A stretch of 64,000 nucleotides of DNA, taken from assembly GCF_017310505.1 (NCBI RefSeq), contig NZ_CP065957.1, positions 1,550,001 through 1,614,000 of the forward strand, read 5' to 3'. Every line of letters begins with the position of its first letter. Within the stretch, counting starts at the first letter, position 1. Below, one piece after another: positions 55,195 through 63,057 of this stretch. Source of the DNA: Methylacidiphilum caldifontis. GTDB taxonomy: Bacteria > Verrucomicrobiota > Verrucomicrobiia > Methylacidiphilales > Methylacidiphilaceae. The position numbers and the translations under genes were made by a program. The notes beneath the pieces are model-generated. The model did no database searches. It saw only the letters and a program-made list of their open reading frames with translations, and was not told where the DNA came from.

Positions 55195-55633
55195 CGGGTT
55201 GGGTAGCGAGTAAGACTGAAAAGTTTTGAGCCAAAAAAAGATTAGTCAGTTCAATAATATAAGCTTGAGGAACTTCTTTGTCAGCCTTGATGATAACCAT
55301 TTGGTTAGGATGTTGGGATGCTAAAAGAGGAACCATTTTTTTTAACTCTTCAAGACTTACTTCTTGATCGTTAATGTAAAAAAGAGCAGATCGTTTTGTT
55401 GTCAAGTCCGATGAAGAGTCTTTTTTCTCGGGTTCAAGGAAAACGGATACAATCAAGTTGCTTAAAGGAACACTGATTCCAAAAGGACTTTTAGGCAATT
55501 CAACGACTATCCCAGGGAGAGTGACAAATGAAGAACCCAGTAAAAAGAAAAAAAGCAGCAAAAGAACAACATTGACAAGAGGCACAGCGTTAATTGTGCC
55601 TGTCATAGGGTTCAGTCTTGGGCGTAATTTCAT
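55181..55633 (-). CDS. exbD: ExbD/TolR-family protein with Asn in place of the channel Asp
   Basis: The 150-residue protein has the ExbD topology: short cytoplasmic start, one transmembrane helix (about 17-38) and a periplasmic domain with ELPKSPFGI and NQMVIIKADKEVPQAYIIEL. The position of the essential Asp25 of E. coli ExbD is occupied by Asn21 in AVPLVNVVLLLLFFFLLGSS (codon AAT on the coding strand). Without that Asp, the proton path may differ or be absent. The gene starts 44 nt inside exbB and overlaps the tonB-like gene by 14 nt. Confidence 0.85.
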   Translation of the reverse strand: MKLRPRLNPMTGTINAVPLVNVVLLLLFFFLLGSSFVTLPGIVVELPKSPFGISVPLSNLIVSVFLEPEKKDSSSDLTTKRSALFYINDQEVSLEELKKMVPLLASQHPNQMVIIKADKEVPQAYIIELTNLFLAQNFSVLLATQPDGEH

Positions 55634-56360
55634 GATTCGGATCTACTTCCTCGAAAGCTTGGTTATTTTGCCACCTGTATTCAATAATGGAATGGATTAA
55701 TTCTGTGGAAACTCTTTCAATGTCTCCAAGGATGCTAGAAATTCGAGTAACTAAAAAATTATAGGCGATTTGAGTCGGGATGGCAACAGATATCCCCGCT
55801 GCCGTACTGACCAATGCCATCCATATCCCGGAAGCTAAATCAGTTACAGACACGGCACCAGAAGCCCTGTTCATTGCCAAAAAAGCTTCAATCATCCCAT
55901 TTACAGTTCCTAGAAGACCCAAAAGGGGACTGATTGATGCGATAGTCGATAGGATAGGCAGATGTGCTTCTAGCTTTGGGATTTCAAGTTGTGCTGCATT
56001 TTGTGCCGCTTCTCTTAATTCGGATATAGGTAGATAATGAAACAGTATGATTTGCCGGATGACTCTTCCTATTGGGCCATGGAAAGAAGAAGATCTGAGG
56101 AGAGCTTCATCGAAGTTGCCTTTGAAAATTAAATTTTTAATTCCAGAAACAATTTCTTCAACATGCAACTCAGATCTCCTGTAGGTAATAAGCCTTTCAA
56201 GAAATACGCCTAAGGCAATGATGCTGCAAAAAAGGATCGGCCACATGATTAGTCCCCCTTTATATACTATGTCAAAAAGAGACATAGCTTCGGGGACAAC
56301 CCGCGGATTCTGTTTAGCGGCTAAAAAGAGTTGATCAAGGAAGAAGGGGACAGCATTCAT
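55590..56360 (-). CDS. exbB: MotA/TolQ/ExbB proton-channel family protein
   Basis: The 256-residue membrane protein has three transmembrane segments (about 33-55, 145-170, 190-215). It carries the family core HLPILSTIASISPLLGLLGTVNGMIEAF followed by LASGIWMALVSTAAGISVAIPTQIAYNFL. As ExbB or TolQ it would form the pentameric channel around ExbD and energise the TonB-like partner. It is first in the exbB-exbD-tonB run; its C-terminal tail (QAFEEVDPNHEITPKTEPYDRHN) is encoded in DNA that also starts exbD in another frame. Confidence 0.9.
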   Translation of the reverse strand: MNAVPFFLDQLFLAAKQNPRVVPEAMSLFDIVYKGGLIMWPILFCSIIALGVFLERLITYRRSELHVEEIVSGIKNLIFKGNFDEALLRSSSFHGPIGRVIRQIILFHYLPISELREAAQNAAQLEIPKLEAHLPILSTIASISPLLGLLGTVNGMIEAFLAMNRASGAVSVTDLASGIWMALVSTAAGISVAIPTQIAYNFLVTRISSILGDIERVSTELIHSIIEYRWQNNQAFEEVDPNHEITPKTEPYDRHN

Positions 56361-56465
56361 TGGCTTTCATAATGATTTTTATTATCAAAGTTTTCATTCC
56401 CTACTTAATTCATCGCTTCAGATCAGAAAAAATCATCAGATTATCATGATATTTCCTTATAATTT

Positions 56466-56990
56466 TTACCAGATAAAAGACTTGGTTTGTGCTACAATGG
56501 TATTGTTTCTTAACACTGAAAATCTCCAGGCAAAAACAGTGCCATTAGTAAAATAAACATCCCCAATCACCTTGAAAATCGAATCGATAGCCCCATGAGC
56601 TTTCGGATAATAAATGGATTGTGACCATGTTTGTTCTTTCGTATTCAGTTGTCTATATTCGAACCTAGCCGTAAGAGCTTCCGCTTTCCCTCCTTTTTTC
56701 CATGCGAAGATATAAATTTGACCTGCTCGCGCACGAAAATCTGAAGGCGTGATTGCTCCCCAGTTCCAGTAAGCTCTTTCAAATATCAATGATTGCAAGC
56801 CTCCGGCTTTAAGTTTTTTATCATTAAGAATTTCCAATACTTTAATAATTTTAATATGTTTATCGGGAACATAGTTTTCTTGCCCATTTTTGGATTCAAT
56901 TTCTTGTTCCCCAAAGCAAACAGAAGAATAGACAAAAAAACAAAGGAGCAGGCAAAGAAAGAAATATTTAAGCAGGCTAGAGAAAAGCAT
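56466..56990 (-). CDS. Hypothetical exported protein
   Basis: The 174-residue protein has a signal peptide (about 1-27, hydrophobic then VCFGEQE) and a mature domain of mixed strands (QIYIFAWKKGGKAEALTARFEYRQ, GDVYFTNGTVFAWRFSVLRNN). I recognise no domain. It is 26 nt downstream of rsmI, same strand, and 105 nt upstream of exbB. A periplasmic or outer-membrane-associated role is likely from the signal peptide only. Confidence 0.65.
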   Translation of the reverse strand: MLFSSLLKYFFLCLLLCFFVYSSVCFGEQEIESKNGQENYVPDKHIKIIKVLEILNDKKLKAGGLQSLIFERAYWNWGAITPSDFRARAGQIYIFAWKKGGKAEALTARFEYRQLNTKEQTWSQSIYYPKAHGAIDSIFKVIGDVYFTNGTVFAWRFSVLRNNTIVAQTKSFIW

Positions 56991-57016
56991 AGGAAAAGAA
57001 AAAAGTCAATTATTTC

Positions 57017-57775
57017 TTATGTTATAATGTTAGGAGGATCTGTCGATAATTTTTGTGCTTTTTCTTTGTTATATCCAAAACCATCGACAACGATACAAAA
57101 CTCTCCTTTTAATTTTATTTCTTGAAGATGGGTCAATAGCTCTTTAGGTTTTCCTCTGAAAACTTCCTCAAATTTTTTTGTCATTTCTTTAGCAATACAA
57201 AGTGGACAATCCGGAATAATCGCTTGAGCATCTTCCAAGGAAGAGAGAAGCCGGTGTGGAGATTCGAAATATACAGAGCTATACGGCCTTGTCGTCGCTT
57301 CTATCCATTCGGCTCGTCTTGCTTTCGATTTAACCGGTAAAAATCCACCGAAGTAAAAAGGCGTTGTCCGAAATCCCGATAAAACTAGAGCTTGTAAAAC
57401 AGCAGAAGGACCTGGGACAACTTCAAATGGAATCTGTTTTTCAATGCATTTTTTAATCAATCTTTCTCCAGGGTCAGAAATGCATGGCATTCCTGCTTCA
57501 GAGACCAGAGCAACCCTTTTCCCATTAAGAAGAGACTCCATAAGCTTCAAGGCTTTTCTCTCCTCATTTATTTTATTATAAGTAAAAAGAGGTTTTTTAA
57601 TTTCCCATTTCTGCAGCAAAATATGGGTCTTTCGGGTATCTTCAGCAGCAACCAGATCAACTTCTTTTAAAGTTCTTAACGCCCTATGAGTTATATCTTC
57701 CAGGTTCCCTATGGGTGTGGCTACGACAAAAAGCCTACCGATAAGATCCGTATGGTTGTTTTTTAGCTTCACCAT
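57017..57775 (-). CDS. rsmI: 16S rRNA (cytidine1402-2'-O)-methyltransferase
   Basis: The 252-residue SAM enzyme methylates C1402 of 16S rRNA near the decoding centre. It shows VATPIGNLEDITHRALRTL, AAEDTRKT, VSEAGMPCISDPGERLI, VPGPSAVLQALVLSG and SPHRLLSSLEDA, all standard for RsmI. The length is slightly below the E. coli protein (286), since the C-terminal small domain is missing. Confidence 0.95.
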   Translation of the reverse strand: MVKLKNNHTDLIGRLFVVATPIGNLEDITHRALRTLKEVDLVAAEDTRKTHILLQKWEIKKPLFTYNKINEERKALKLMESLLNGKRVALVSEAGMPCISDPGERLIKKCIEKQIPFEVVPGPSAVLQALVLSGFRTTPFYFGGFLPVKSKARRAEWIEATTRPYSSVYFESPHRLLSSLEDAQAIIPDCPLCIAKEMTKKFEEVFRGKPKELLTHLQEIKLKGEFCIVVDGFGYNKEKAQKLSTDPPNIIT

Positions 57776-57937
57776 TATAAAACATTTTTTTTAAGAATAC
57801 AGTTGTGTTTTGTAATATAATAAATGAAAAACTTTTCCTAAACTCTTTTATTCATGCATTTCCTTTGATGTTGCGGGGAAGAAAAGATAAAAATTTTATT
57901 TTTTTATTGTTTTTGTTTAATTCTTTAGATGAGAAGA

Positions 57938-58019
57938 GGGCTTGTGGCGGAACTGGCAGACGCGCTAGACTTAGGATCTAGTGGGTAACACCGTGCGGGT
58001 TCAAATCCCGCCAAGCCCA
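57938..58019 (+). tRNA. tRNA-Leu (anticodon TAG)
   Basis: An 82-nt cloverleaf with a long variable arm: acceptor GGGCTTG/CAAGCCC, anticodon stem GCTAGA/TCTAGT around loop CTTAGGA (anticodon TAG, reading CTA), variable arm GGGTAACACC, T arm GCGGG-TTCAAAT-CCCGC and discriminator A. CCA is not encoded (T follows). Class II size fits leucine. Confidence 0.97.
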
Positions 58020-58166
58020 TAGAATTTTCTTGCTTTATCCTATCTTTTGTGAGGCTTTAGTTGCTTAAAGAATAATAATATTGTTGAAAAAAATTAAATT
58101 CTTTTTCTTTTTCCTTTAGATAAGCTGCAACAAGCTTTCTACTCTCTCTGAGTAAATTTACTAGAC

Positions 58167-58195
58167 TTGACGCTTTTGGCACAAACTTGTTCTAT
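58167..58195 (+). promoter_or_regulatory. Promoter giving a probably leaderless methyltransferase mRNA
   Basis: TTGACG (58167-58172) and TTCTAT (58190-58195) are separated by exactly 17 nt. Transcription should start about 6-8 nt after the -10, at 58201-58204, which is the ATG itself. No ribosome binding site lies between. Confidence 0.5.
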
Positions 58196-58203
58196 TGTCA
58201 TTA

Positions 58204-59001
58204 ATGAGCGAAAACGAAGAGCTTTATAAAGAAATACAAAGGCTGAGCCAAAAGCATTTTTCATCCTGTGCTTCTTTTTACCAAAAAGGTCATATCTTAA
58301 CGAATCTCGAAGATCTAGAAAAGACATTTCAAGACATTCCGCTTCAGAAGGGGATGAAAGCCCTGGACATAGCTACTGGTAATGGGTATACAGCATTTTT
58401 TCTTGCTAGGCATGGACTTGAGGTTACAGCCTGTGATATCACTGAAAAAATGTTGGAAGGAGCAATGAAAGGGGCAGCTGCAGAAGGGCTTCATATCCAA
58501 TTTCGTATCCATAGCGCAGAAAAACTGCCTTATCCTGATGGCTCTTTTGATTTGGTGACATGCAGGTATGCGGCTCATCATTTTGCCGATCAGAAAGCTT
58601 TTGTGAGGGAGTCTTCCAGGGTTCTTAAAAAAGATGGGCTTTTTGTTCTTATCGATGGAACAGTCCCCAATGGTGAACAGGAAGCCTATGATTGGTTGGA
58701 TAAAGTCGAAAAGTTAAGGGATTTTAGTCATGTTGGATATAGATTTGAAAGCGAATGGAAATCGTATTGTCTTGAGTCGGGATTAGTACCTTTAAAAAGT
58801 CTTTTTATTCCCTTTAAACAGGATGATATTGAGTGGTATTTCCAATCTGGAGGGACTTCTGAGGAAAACCAAAAAAAAATATATGAAATGGTTAAGAAAG
58901 CTTCTCAAAATGCAAAGAGAGTTTTAAAAATCGGGTGGGAAGAGGGAAGACCGGTATGGTGGTGGATTAAACTCTGTCTGGTTGCCCGGAAAGCTTTTTA
59001 A
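58204..59001 (+). CDS. Class I SAM-dependent methyltransferase (UbiE-like)
   Basis: About 265 residues from ATG 58204; a TTG three codons earlier (58195) would overlap the promoter and is less likely. Motif I is ALDIATGNGYTAFFLARHG, the acidic loop end is TACDITEKML, and post-motif I is LPYPDGSFDLVTCRYAAHHFAD, all as in the Methyltransf_11/UbiE group. Substrate is unknown: small molecule or quinone methylation are both possible. It lies 175 nt after tRNA-Leu and converges with the AsmA-like gene. Confidence 0.85.
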   Translation: MSENEELYKEIQRLSQKHFSSCASFYQKGHILTNLEDLEKTFQDIPLQKGMKALDIATGNGYTAFFLARHGLEVTACDITEKMLEGAMKGAAAEGLHIQFRIHSAEKLPYPDGSFDLVTCRYAAHHFADQKAFVRESSRVLKKDGLFVLIDGTVPNGEQEAYDWLDKVEKLRDFSHVGYRFESEWKSYCLESGLVPLKSLFIPFKQDDIEWYFQSGGTSEENQKKIYEMVKKASQNAKRVLKIGWEEGRPVWWWIKLCLVARKAF

Positions 59002-59003
59002 CA

Positions 59004-60371
59004 TTAAGGAAAATTGGGAAGGATGTTTTTAAAAATTCTTCCAGGAACCTGTCTTTGAATCTCTTTTTCAATTCCTTTTTGTAATATTCCCTGAACAGCA
59101 TTATTTAGGCGCGGAGAAAAATCTTCATGGAGATCATTGAGGGTTCCAGAAAGATGAATTTCTGTCCAAAAATATCCTCCTTCTCCAGGATTAAACAATT
59201 TCCCTCCTAATCCAGGGAGCCTAGGGATCCAGTCAGCTCGAATGCCGAGCATCAATATTCCTGAAACCTTTTGTCCAACCAGAGTAATCCATCCAGTCAT
59301 TTTCATGGTCTCTTCAGATTGCCAATCAATGTTGTGCAGTTTAATGGTATTAGGCTCTAATGTTACGGCGTTGCGTGCTACGCTAAGGGGGATATCTTCA
59401 AGTCGATTAAGTTTTAAAAAAGAATCAAGGTTCGTAAGGAAAGGCACATGAACTAGTCTTCCTTGATCAATATAAAGTTCTCCTTCCCCATGATAAGTTT
59501 TCATAATATCATGAGAAGCATTGATACCAATGGTTCCGCGTAGATTTCCCTTTAGTTCATGTCTTAAAGGTTCATTCAAAACAGCTTCCAAAGGGATCTG
59601 GTTTAACGAAAGATCAATATGGGTGTTTTGAGTGGGCAGAAGCCCGATTGTCCCTTCTGTTGTTACAAGGGATTTGGGGAAGCCATTAAGATGTAACTTT
59701 CCCTTCGACAAGTCTATAGATGTCCTGTCCAAGAAGGCTTTGATTTCTTCTATAGCCAACTCAGGAAATGATTTAAGTAAAAGCAAGCCTTTGTTTCCGT
59801 TAATAAGCCATTTTTCTTTTTGGGAAACAATGTTCAACTCGATATCCTTTATTTCTCCTCCTCCTCCCATTGAAGTAGGCCATTTGAGATCGAGCGATCT
59901 GACCTGAATTTTCTCTAGCAAAACAGCTTCTTCCTTGTTCGAATAAGGGGAAGCTAAGGGAATTTTTTCTGTCTTCCTTTCCGCAGGAAGTTCAGGGGTT
60001 TGCAGATCGATTGATAAATTGCCAAGTTCAATGGAACGAACAATCCAAGGACGGCCCCAAATCCCAAGAGAACTTAATTGAACAGCGATGGGATGAATGG
60101 AGATAAGTTCAACCGGGGATTCTTTGCTGCCTTTTCCCTTGTAACCTTGGGTTTCCAAGCCAAATCCATAAAAGGAAAAAGGTTCAAACTGGCCAGAGAT
60201 TGCTGTATATTTTTCTACAATTTTTGCTGCATAATCGGCAAAAGCTTTACTTTTTACGATGCCATTTACCCAGTAAATAAAACTAACGCTTATTAATATA
60301 AGAAGGGTGAACAAAATAAAAAAGAACAACAGGATAATGTGTTTTTTGCCTCCCTTCGACTTTTGTTTCAT
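59004..60371 (-). CDS. AsmA-like membrane-anchored protein
   Basis: The 455-residue protein has an N-terminal transmembrane helix (about 12-35) and a long periplasmic part made of beta-strands with repeated Leu/Ile-rich turns (IDLSKGKLHLNGFPKSL, RGTIGINASHDIMKTYHG, GWITLVGQKVSGILMLGI). This is typical of the AsmA/DUF748 group of lipid-transport or outer-membrane-biogenesis proteins. It ends with a probable amphipathic helix (ILQKGIEKEIQRQV). It is 10 nt downstream of glgP. Assignment rests on pattern and topology, so moderate. Confidence 0.6.
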   Translation of the reverse strand: MKQKSKGGKKHIILLFFFILFTLLILISVSFIYWVNGIVKSKAFADYAAKIVEKYTAISGQFEPFSFYGFGLETQGYKGKGSKESPVELISIHPIAVQLSSLGIWGRPWIVRSIELGNLSIDLQTPELPAERKTEKIPLASPYSNKEEAVLLEKIQVRSLDLKWPTSMGGGGEIKDIELNIVSQKEKWLINGNKGLLLLKSFPELAIEEIKAFLDRTSIDLSKGKLHLNGFPKSLVTTEGTIGLLPTQNTHIDLSLNQIPLEAVLNEPLRHELKGNLRGTIGINASHDIMKTYHGEGELYIDQGRLVHVPFLTNLDSFLKLNRLEDIPLSVARNAVTLEPNTIKLHNIDWQSEETMKMTGWITLVGQKVSGILMLGIRADWIPRLPGLGGKLFNPGEGGYFWTEIHLSGTLNDLHEDFSPRLNNAVQGILQKGIEKEIQRQVPGRIFKNILPNFP

Positions 60372-60381
60372 AAAATTATTG

Positions 60382-62901
60382 TTATCTAAACCATAAAATT
60401 TCAGCCGACTCTACGGGAAGAAAAGCTTCAGGATGATAAGGCCTGATCCGAGGTGTGAAATCTTCTGCAGGACGTTGAGTAGTTACGGTTAATTTATAAA
60501 CAAATCCATTTAAAGCACCCACAAGGGGTTCTGCCCTTTCCATAATATTACAAAATTGGGGATGTTGGCCACTTTCATCAGCATAAAGTTCGACAGCTAC
60601 CCAGTCTGGCTGAATTTCATCAAGGTAGACCTGAACGCTGAATTGGATCTGGCCTTCAGATTGGATATAATTGAAATTTCCAAAATGGAGTGAACTCCAA
60701 TGCGTGGTAATTTTATTTTTCCAATTCTCAAGTTCTCGAGCAAGATATCCAGCTTTTGATTTTCTCTTCTCAATGGCATAGCAGAGGGGAATATAATAAA
60801 TGTTTGCATATTCTCTGACCATGCGATTGGCGGAAAAATAGGGGGTCAGTCGGGATACACTTTCTCTGATTTTATTGACCCATTTTCTAGGAATACCCCT
60901 TTCATCTCTTTCATAAAAAGCAGGAATCACTTCATTTTCCAAAAGGTTGTAAAGTTGCTCAGCTTCATAAGCATCCCAAGCGGGATCAGCATCATGTTCT
61001 TTTCCATCTCCAAGAGCCCATCCCAAATCAGCCGAGTAGGCTTCAGCCCACCACCCATCAAGCTCAGAGATGTTCAGTCCTCCGTTTACAACCACTTTCA
61101 TCCCACTTGTTCCGCTAGCTTCCCATGGTCTTCTGGGATTATTGATCCAGAGATCTATGCCTTGGACGAGATCCAAGGCAAGTCTCATGTCGTAATCTTC
61201 AACAAATACCACACGGTTATGCAGTTCCTTCCTTGAAACAAAGGCGGTCCATTCCCTAATCATCGCTTTGCCTATCTGGTCTTGAGGATGAGCTTTGCCT
61301 GCTACCACCAGTTGCACAGGCCTGTGAGGATCGGTCAGAATCCTTGCTAGCCTTTCTTTATCATGGAGAAGCAGAGTAGGTCTTTTATAGGATGCAAATC
61401 TTCTTGCAAAGCCGATAGTTAGAACATTCGGGTCAAACAAGCAGTTGCACTCTGACATGTCACTGGGATGCCTTCCCATCATGGCACAGTGACAGCGAAT
61501 TCTTTTCCTGAGGGCTAAGATAAGATTCAAACGATTTTTTTTCCTCCATTCTAAAAGAGTACAGTCACTTGCAGAACGGAATTTTTCTTCAAGTTTTTCG
61601 GTAGGCTGTCTCCAGCGATCCTTGCCACATATACTGCCCCACAACTCATCGGTTTCTTGTGAATGCCAAGTGGGGACATGAACTCCATTTGTTACCGATC
61701 CAATGGGTATTTGCCCTACAGGCCAGCGAGGAAATAAGCCTCGAAAAATATTTTGACTGACTTTCTCATGAAGTTTGCTTACTCCATTGGTTGCTGCTGA
61801 TCCCCTTAGGGCAAGATAAGCCATATTGAAAGGTTCTTCTTTACTCCTATATTGTTGGCCTAAGGCTAAAAGATCATCGGCAGATATTTTAACGTCTTGG
61901 CAAAAATCAGCAAAATATTTAAGGAACAAAGGGGGACTAAATCGATCAAATCCGGCTTCAACAGGGGTATGAGTAGTAAAAAGATTGCCTGCGCGGGTTA
62001 GCCAGAGTGCTGTCCAGAAAGAGTCTAAAGACATCTCTTGCATGCAACTCTTGGCTCTTTCTAGAATAGCGAATGCAGCATGACCTTCATTAAGATGGCA
62101 GATATTGCATTTTATACCCAACTTGGAAAGAAGTTTCCACCCCCCTATGCCTAAGGCAATTTCTTGCAAAATACGCATTTCATTATCCCCTCCATACAGG
62201 GTACCAGTTATCGTTCTATCCGATGGGATATTTGCAGGATCATTGCTATCAAGCAGATAAAGAAACACTCTGCCCACAATGACGTACCAGGGGCGTAAGG
62301 TGAGAACTCTTCCGGGCAACTGCACTTCTACGGAAAACCATTCTCCTGATTCATTTCTTAGTGGGAAAACGGGTAAGAGCGCAGGATCATTGTAGGGATA
62401 AAATTCAATTTGCTCACCCTTGGAATCAATAAGTTGACGAAAATAACCTTGTTGATAAAGAAGTCCAATACCGACAACCGGAAGACCAAGATCACTCGCA
62501 GCTTTCAAATAATCTCCGGCAAGGATTCCTAATCCTCCAGAATAGATGGGCAGTTCTTCGCCAAGTCCAAACTCCATGCTGAAATAAGCAATATTATCTT
62601 TAAAATGGGGAAAATTTTCTTCAAACCAGGTTTTATGTTCAAAATATTTCTTTCTTTCTTCTAACTGACATTTAAATAGGCTTTGGAATTCAGAATCTTG
62701 ACTGAGATCTGTCATTTTCTCTTTAGATAAACTTTCAAGGATGAACCAGGGATTACTTGTTGCGTCCCAAAGCTTGGGATCTATTTTTCGCCAAAGCCTT
62801 CTTGATCCTGAAACAGTATGCCATAACATGTCTGAGGCAAGATCTTCTAAGCCTTTTAACTCTTCGGGAATTTCAGGAAAAAGGTAGCGTTGGGATATCA
62901 T
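60382..62901 (-). CDS. glgP: Alpha-glucan phosphorylase
   Basis: The 839-residue enzyme releases glucose-1-phosphate from glycogen or maltodextrin. The N-terminal 100 residues are of the DUF3417 type (RYLFPEIPEELKGLEDLASDMLW), followed by YFSMEFGLGEELPIYSGGLGILAGD, HLNEGHAAFAILE, TTHTPVEAGFDRF, and the PLP-Lys/phosphate region RRPWEASGTSGMKVVVNGG. This is the GT35 branch found in thermophiles and actinobacteria rather than the E. coli GlgP/MalP branch. GGAG sits 8 nt before the ATG. Confidence 0.93.
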   Translation of the reverse strand: MISQRYLFPEIPEELKGLEDLASDMLWHTVSGSRRLWRKIDPKLWDATSNPWFILESLSKEKMTDLSQDSEFQSLFKCQLEERKKYFEHKTWFEENFPHFKDNIAYFSMEFGLGEELPIYSGGLGILAGDYLKAASDLGLPVVGIGLLYQQGYFRQLIDSKGEQIEFYPYNDPALLPVFPLRNESGEWFSVEVQLPGRVLTLRPWYVIVGRVFLYLLDSNDPANIPSDRTITGTLYGGDNEMRILQEIALGIGGWKLLSKLGIKCNICHLNEGHAAFAILERAKSCMQEMSLDSFWTALWLTRAGNLFTTHTPVEAGFDRFSPPLFLKYFADFCQDVKISADDLLALGQQYRSKEEPFNMAYLALRGSAATNGVSKLHEKVSQNIFRGLFPRWPVGQIPIGSVTNGVHVPTWHSQETDELWGSICGKDRWRQPTEKLEEKFRSASDCTLLEWRKKNRLNLILALRKRIRCHCAMMGRHPSDMSECNCLFDPNVLTIGFARRFASYKRPTLLLHDKERLARILTDPHRPVQLVVAGKAHPQDQIGKAMIREWTAFVSRKELHNRVVFVEDYDMRLALDLVQGIDLWINNPRRPWEASGTSGMKVVVNGGLNISELDGWWAEAYSADLGWALGDGKEHDADPAWDAYEAEQLYNLLENEVIPAFYERDERGIPRKWVNKIRESVSRLTPYFSANRMVREYANIYYIPLCYAIEKRKSKAGYLARELENWKNKITTHWSSLHFGNFNYIQSEGQIQFSVQVYLDEIQPDWVAVELYADESGQHPQFCNIMERAEPLVGALNGFVYKLTVTTQRPAEDFTPRIRPYHPEAFLPVESAEILWFR

Positions 62902-63057
62902 GGGCGATCTCCTTTTTTTGATTGCTATCCAAGAGAATCAGGAAAGAAAACATTGAAAAATTATGGTTTAGAATTTTACTATAAGCCACTTAATATAAAA
63001 ACTTAAGAGAAACTTTAATGTTGCGAATTTTTTGAATAAGAGAACAGCAAAAATTAT

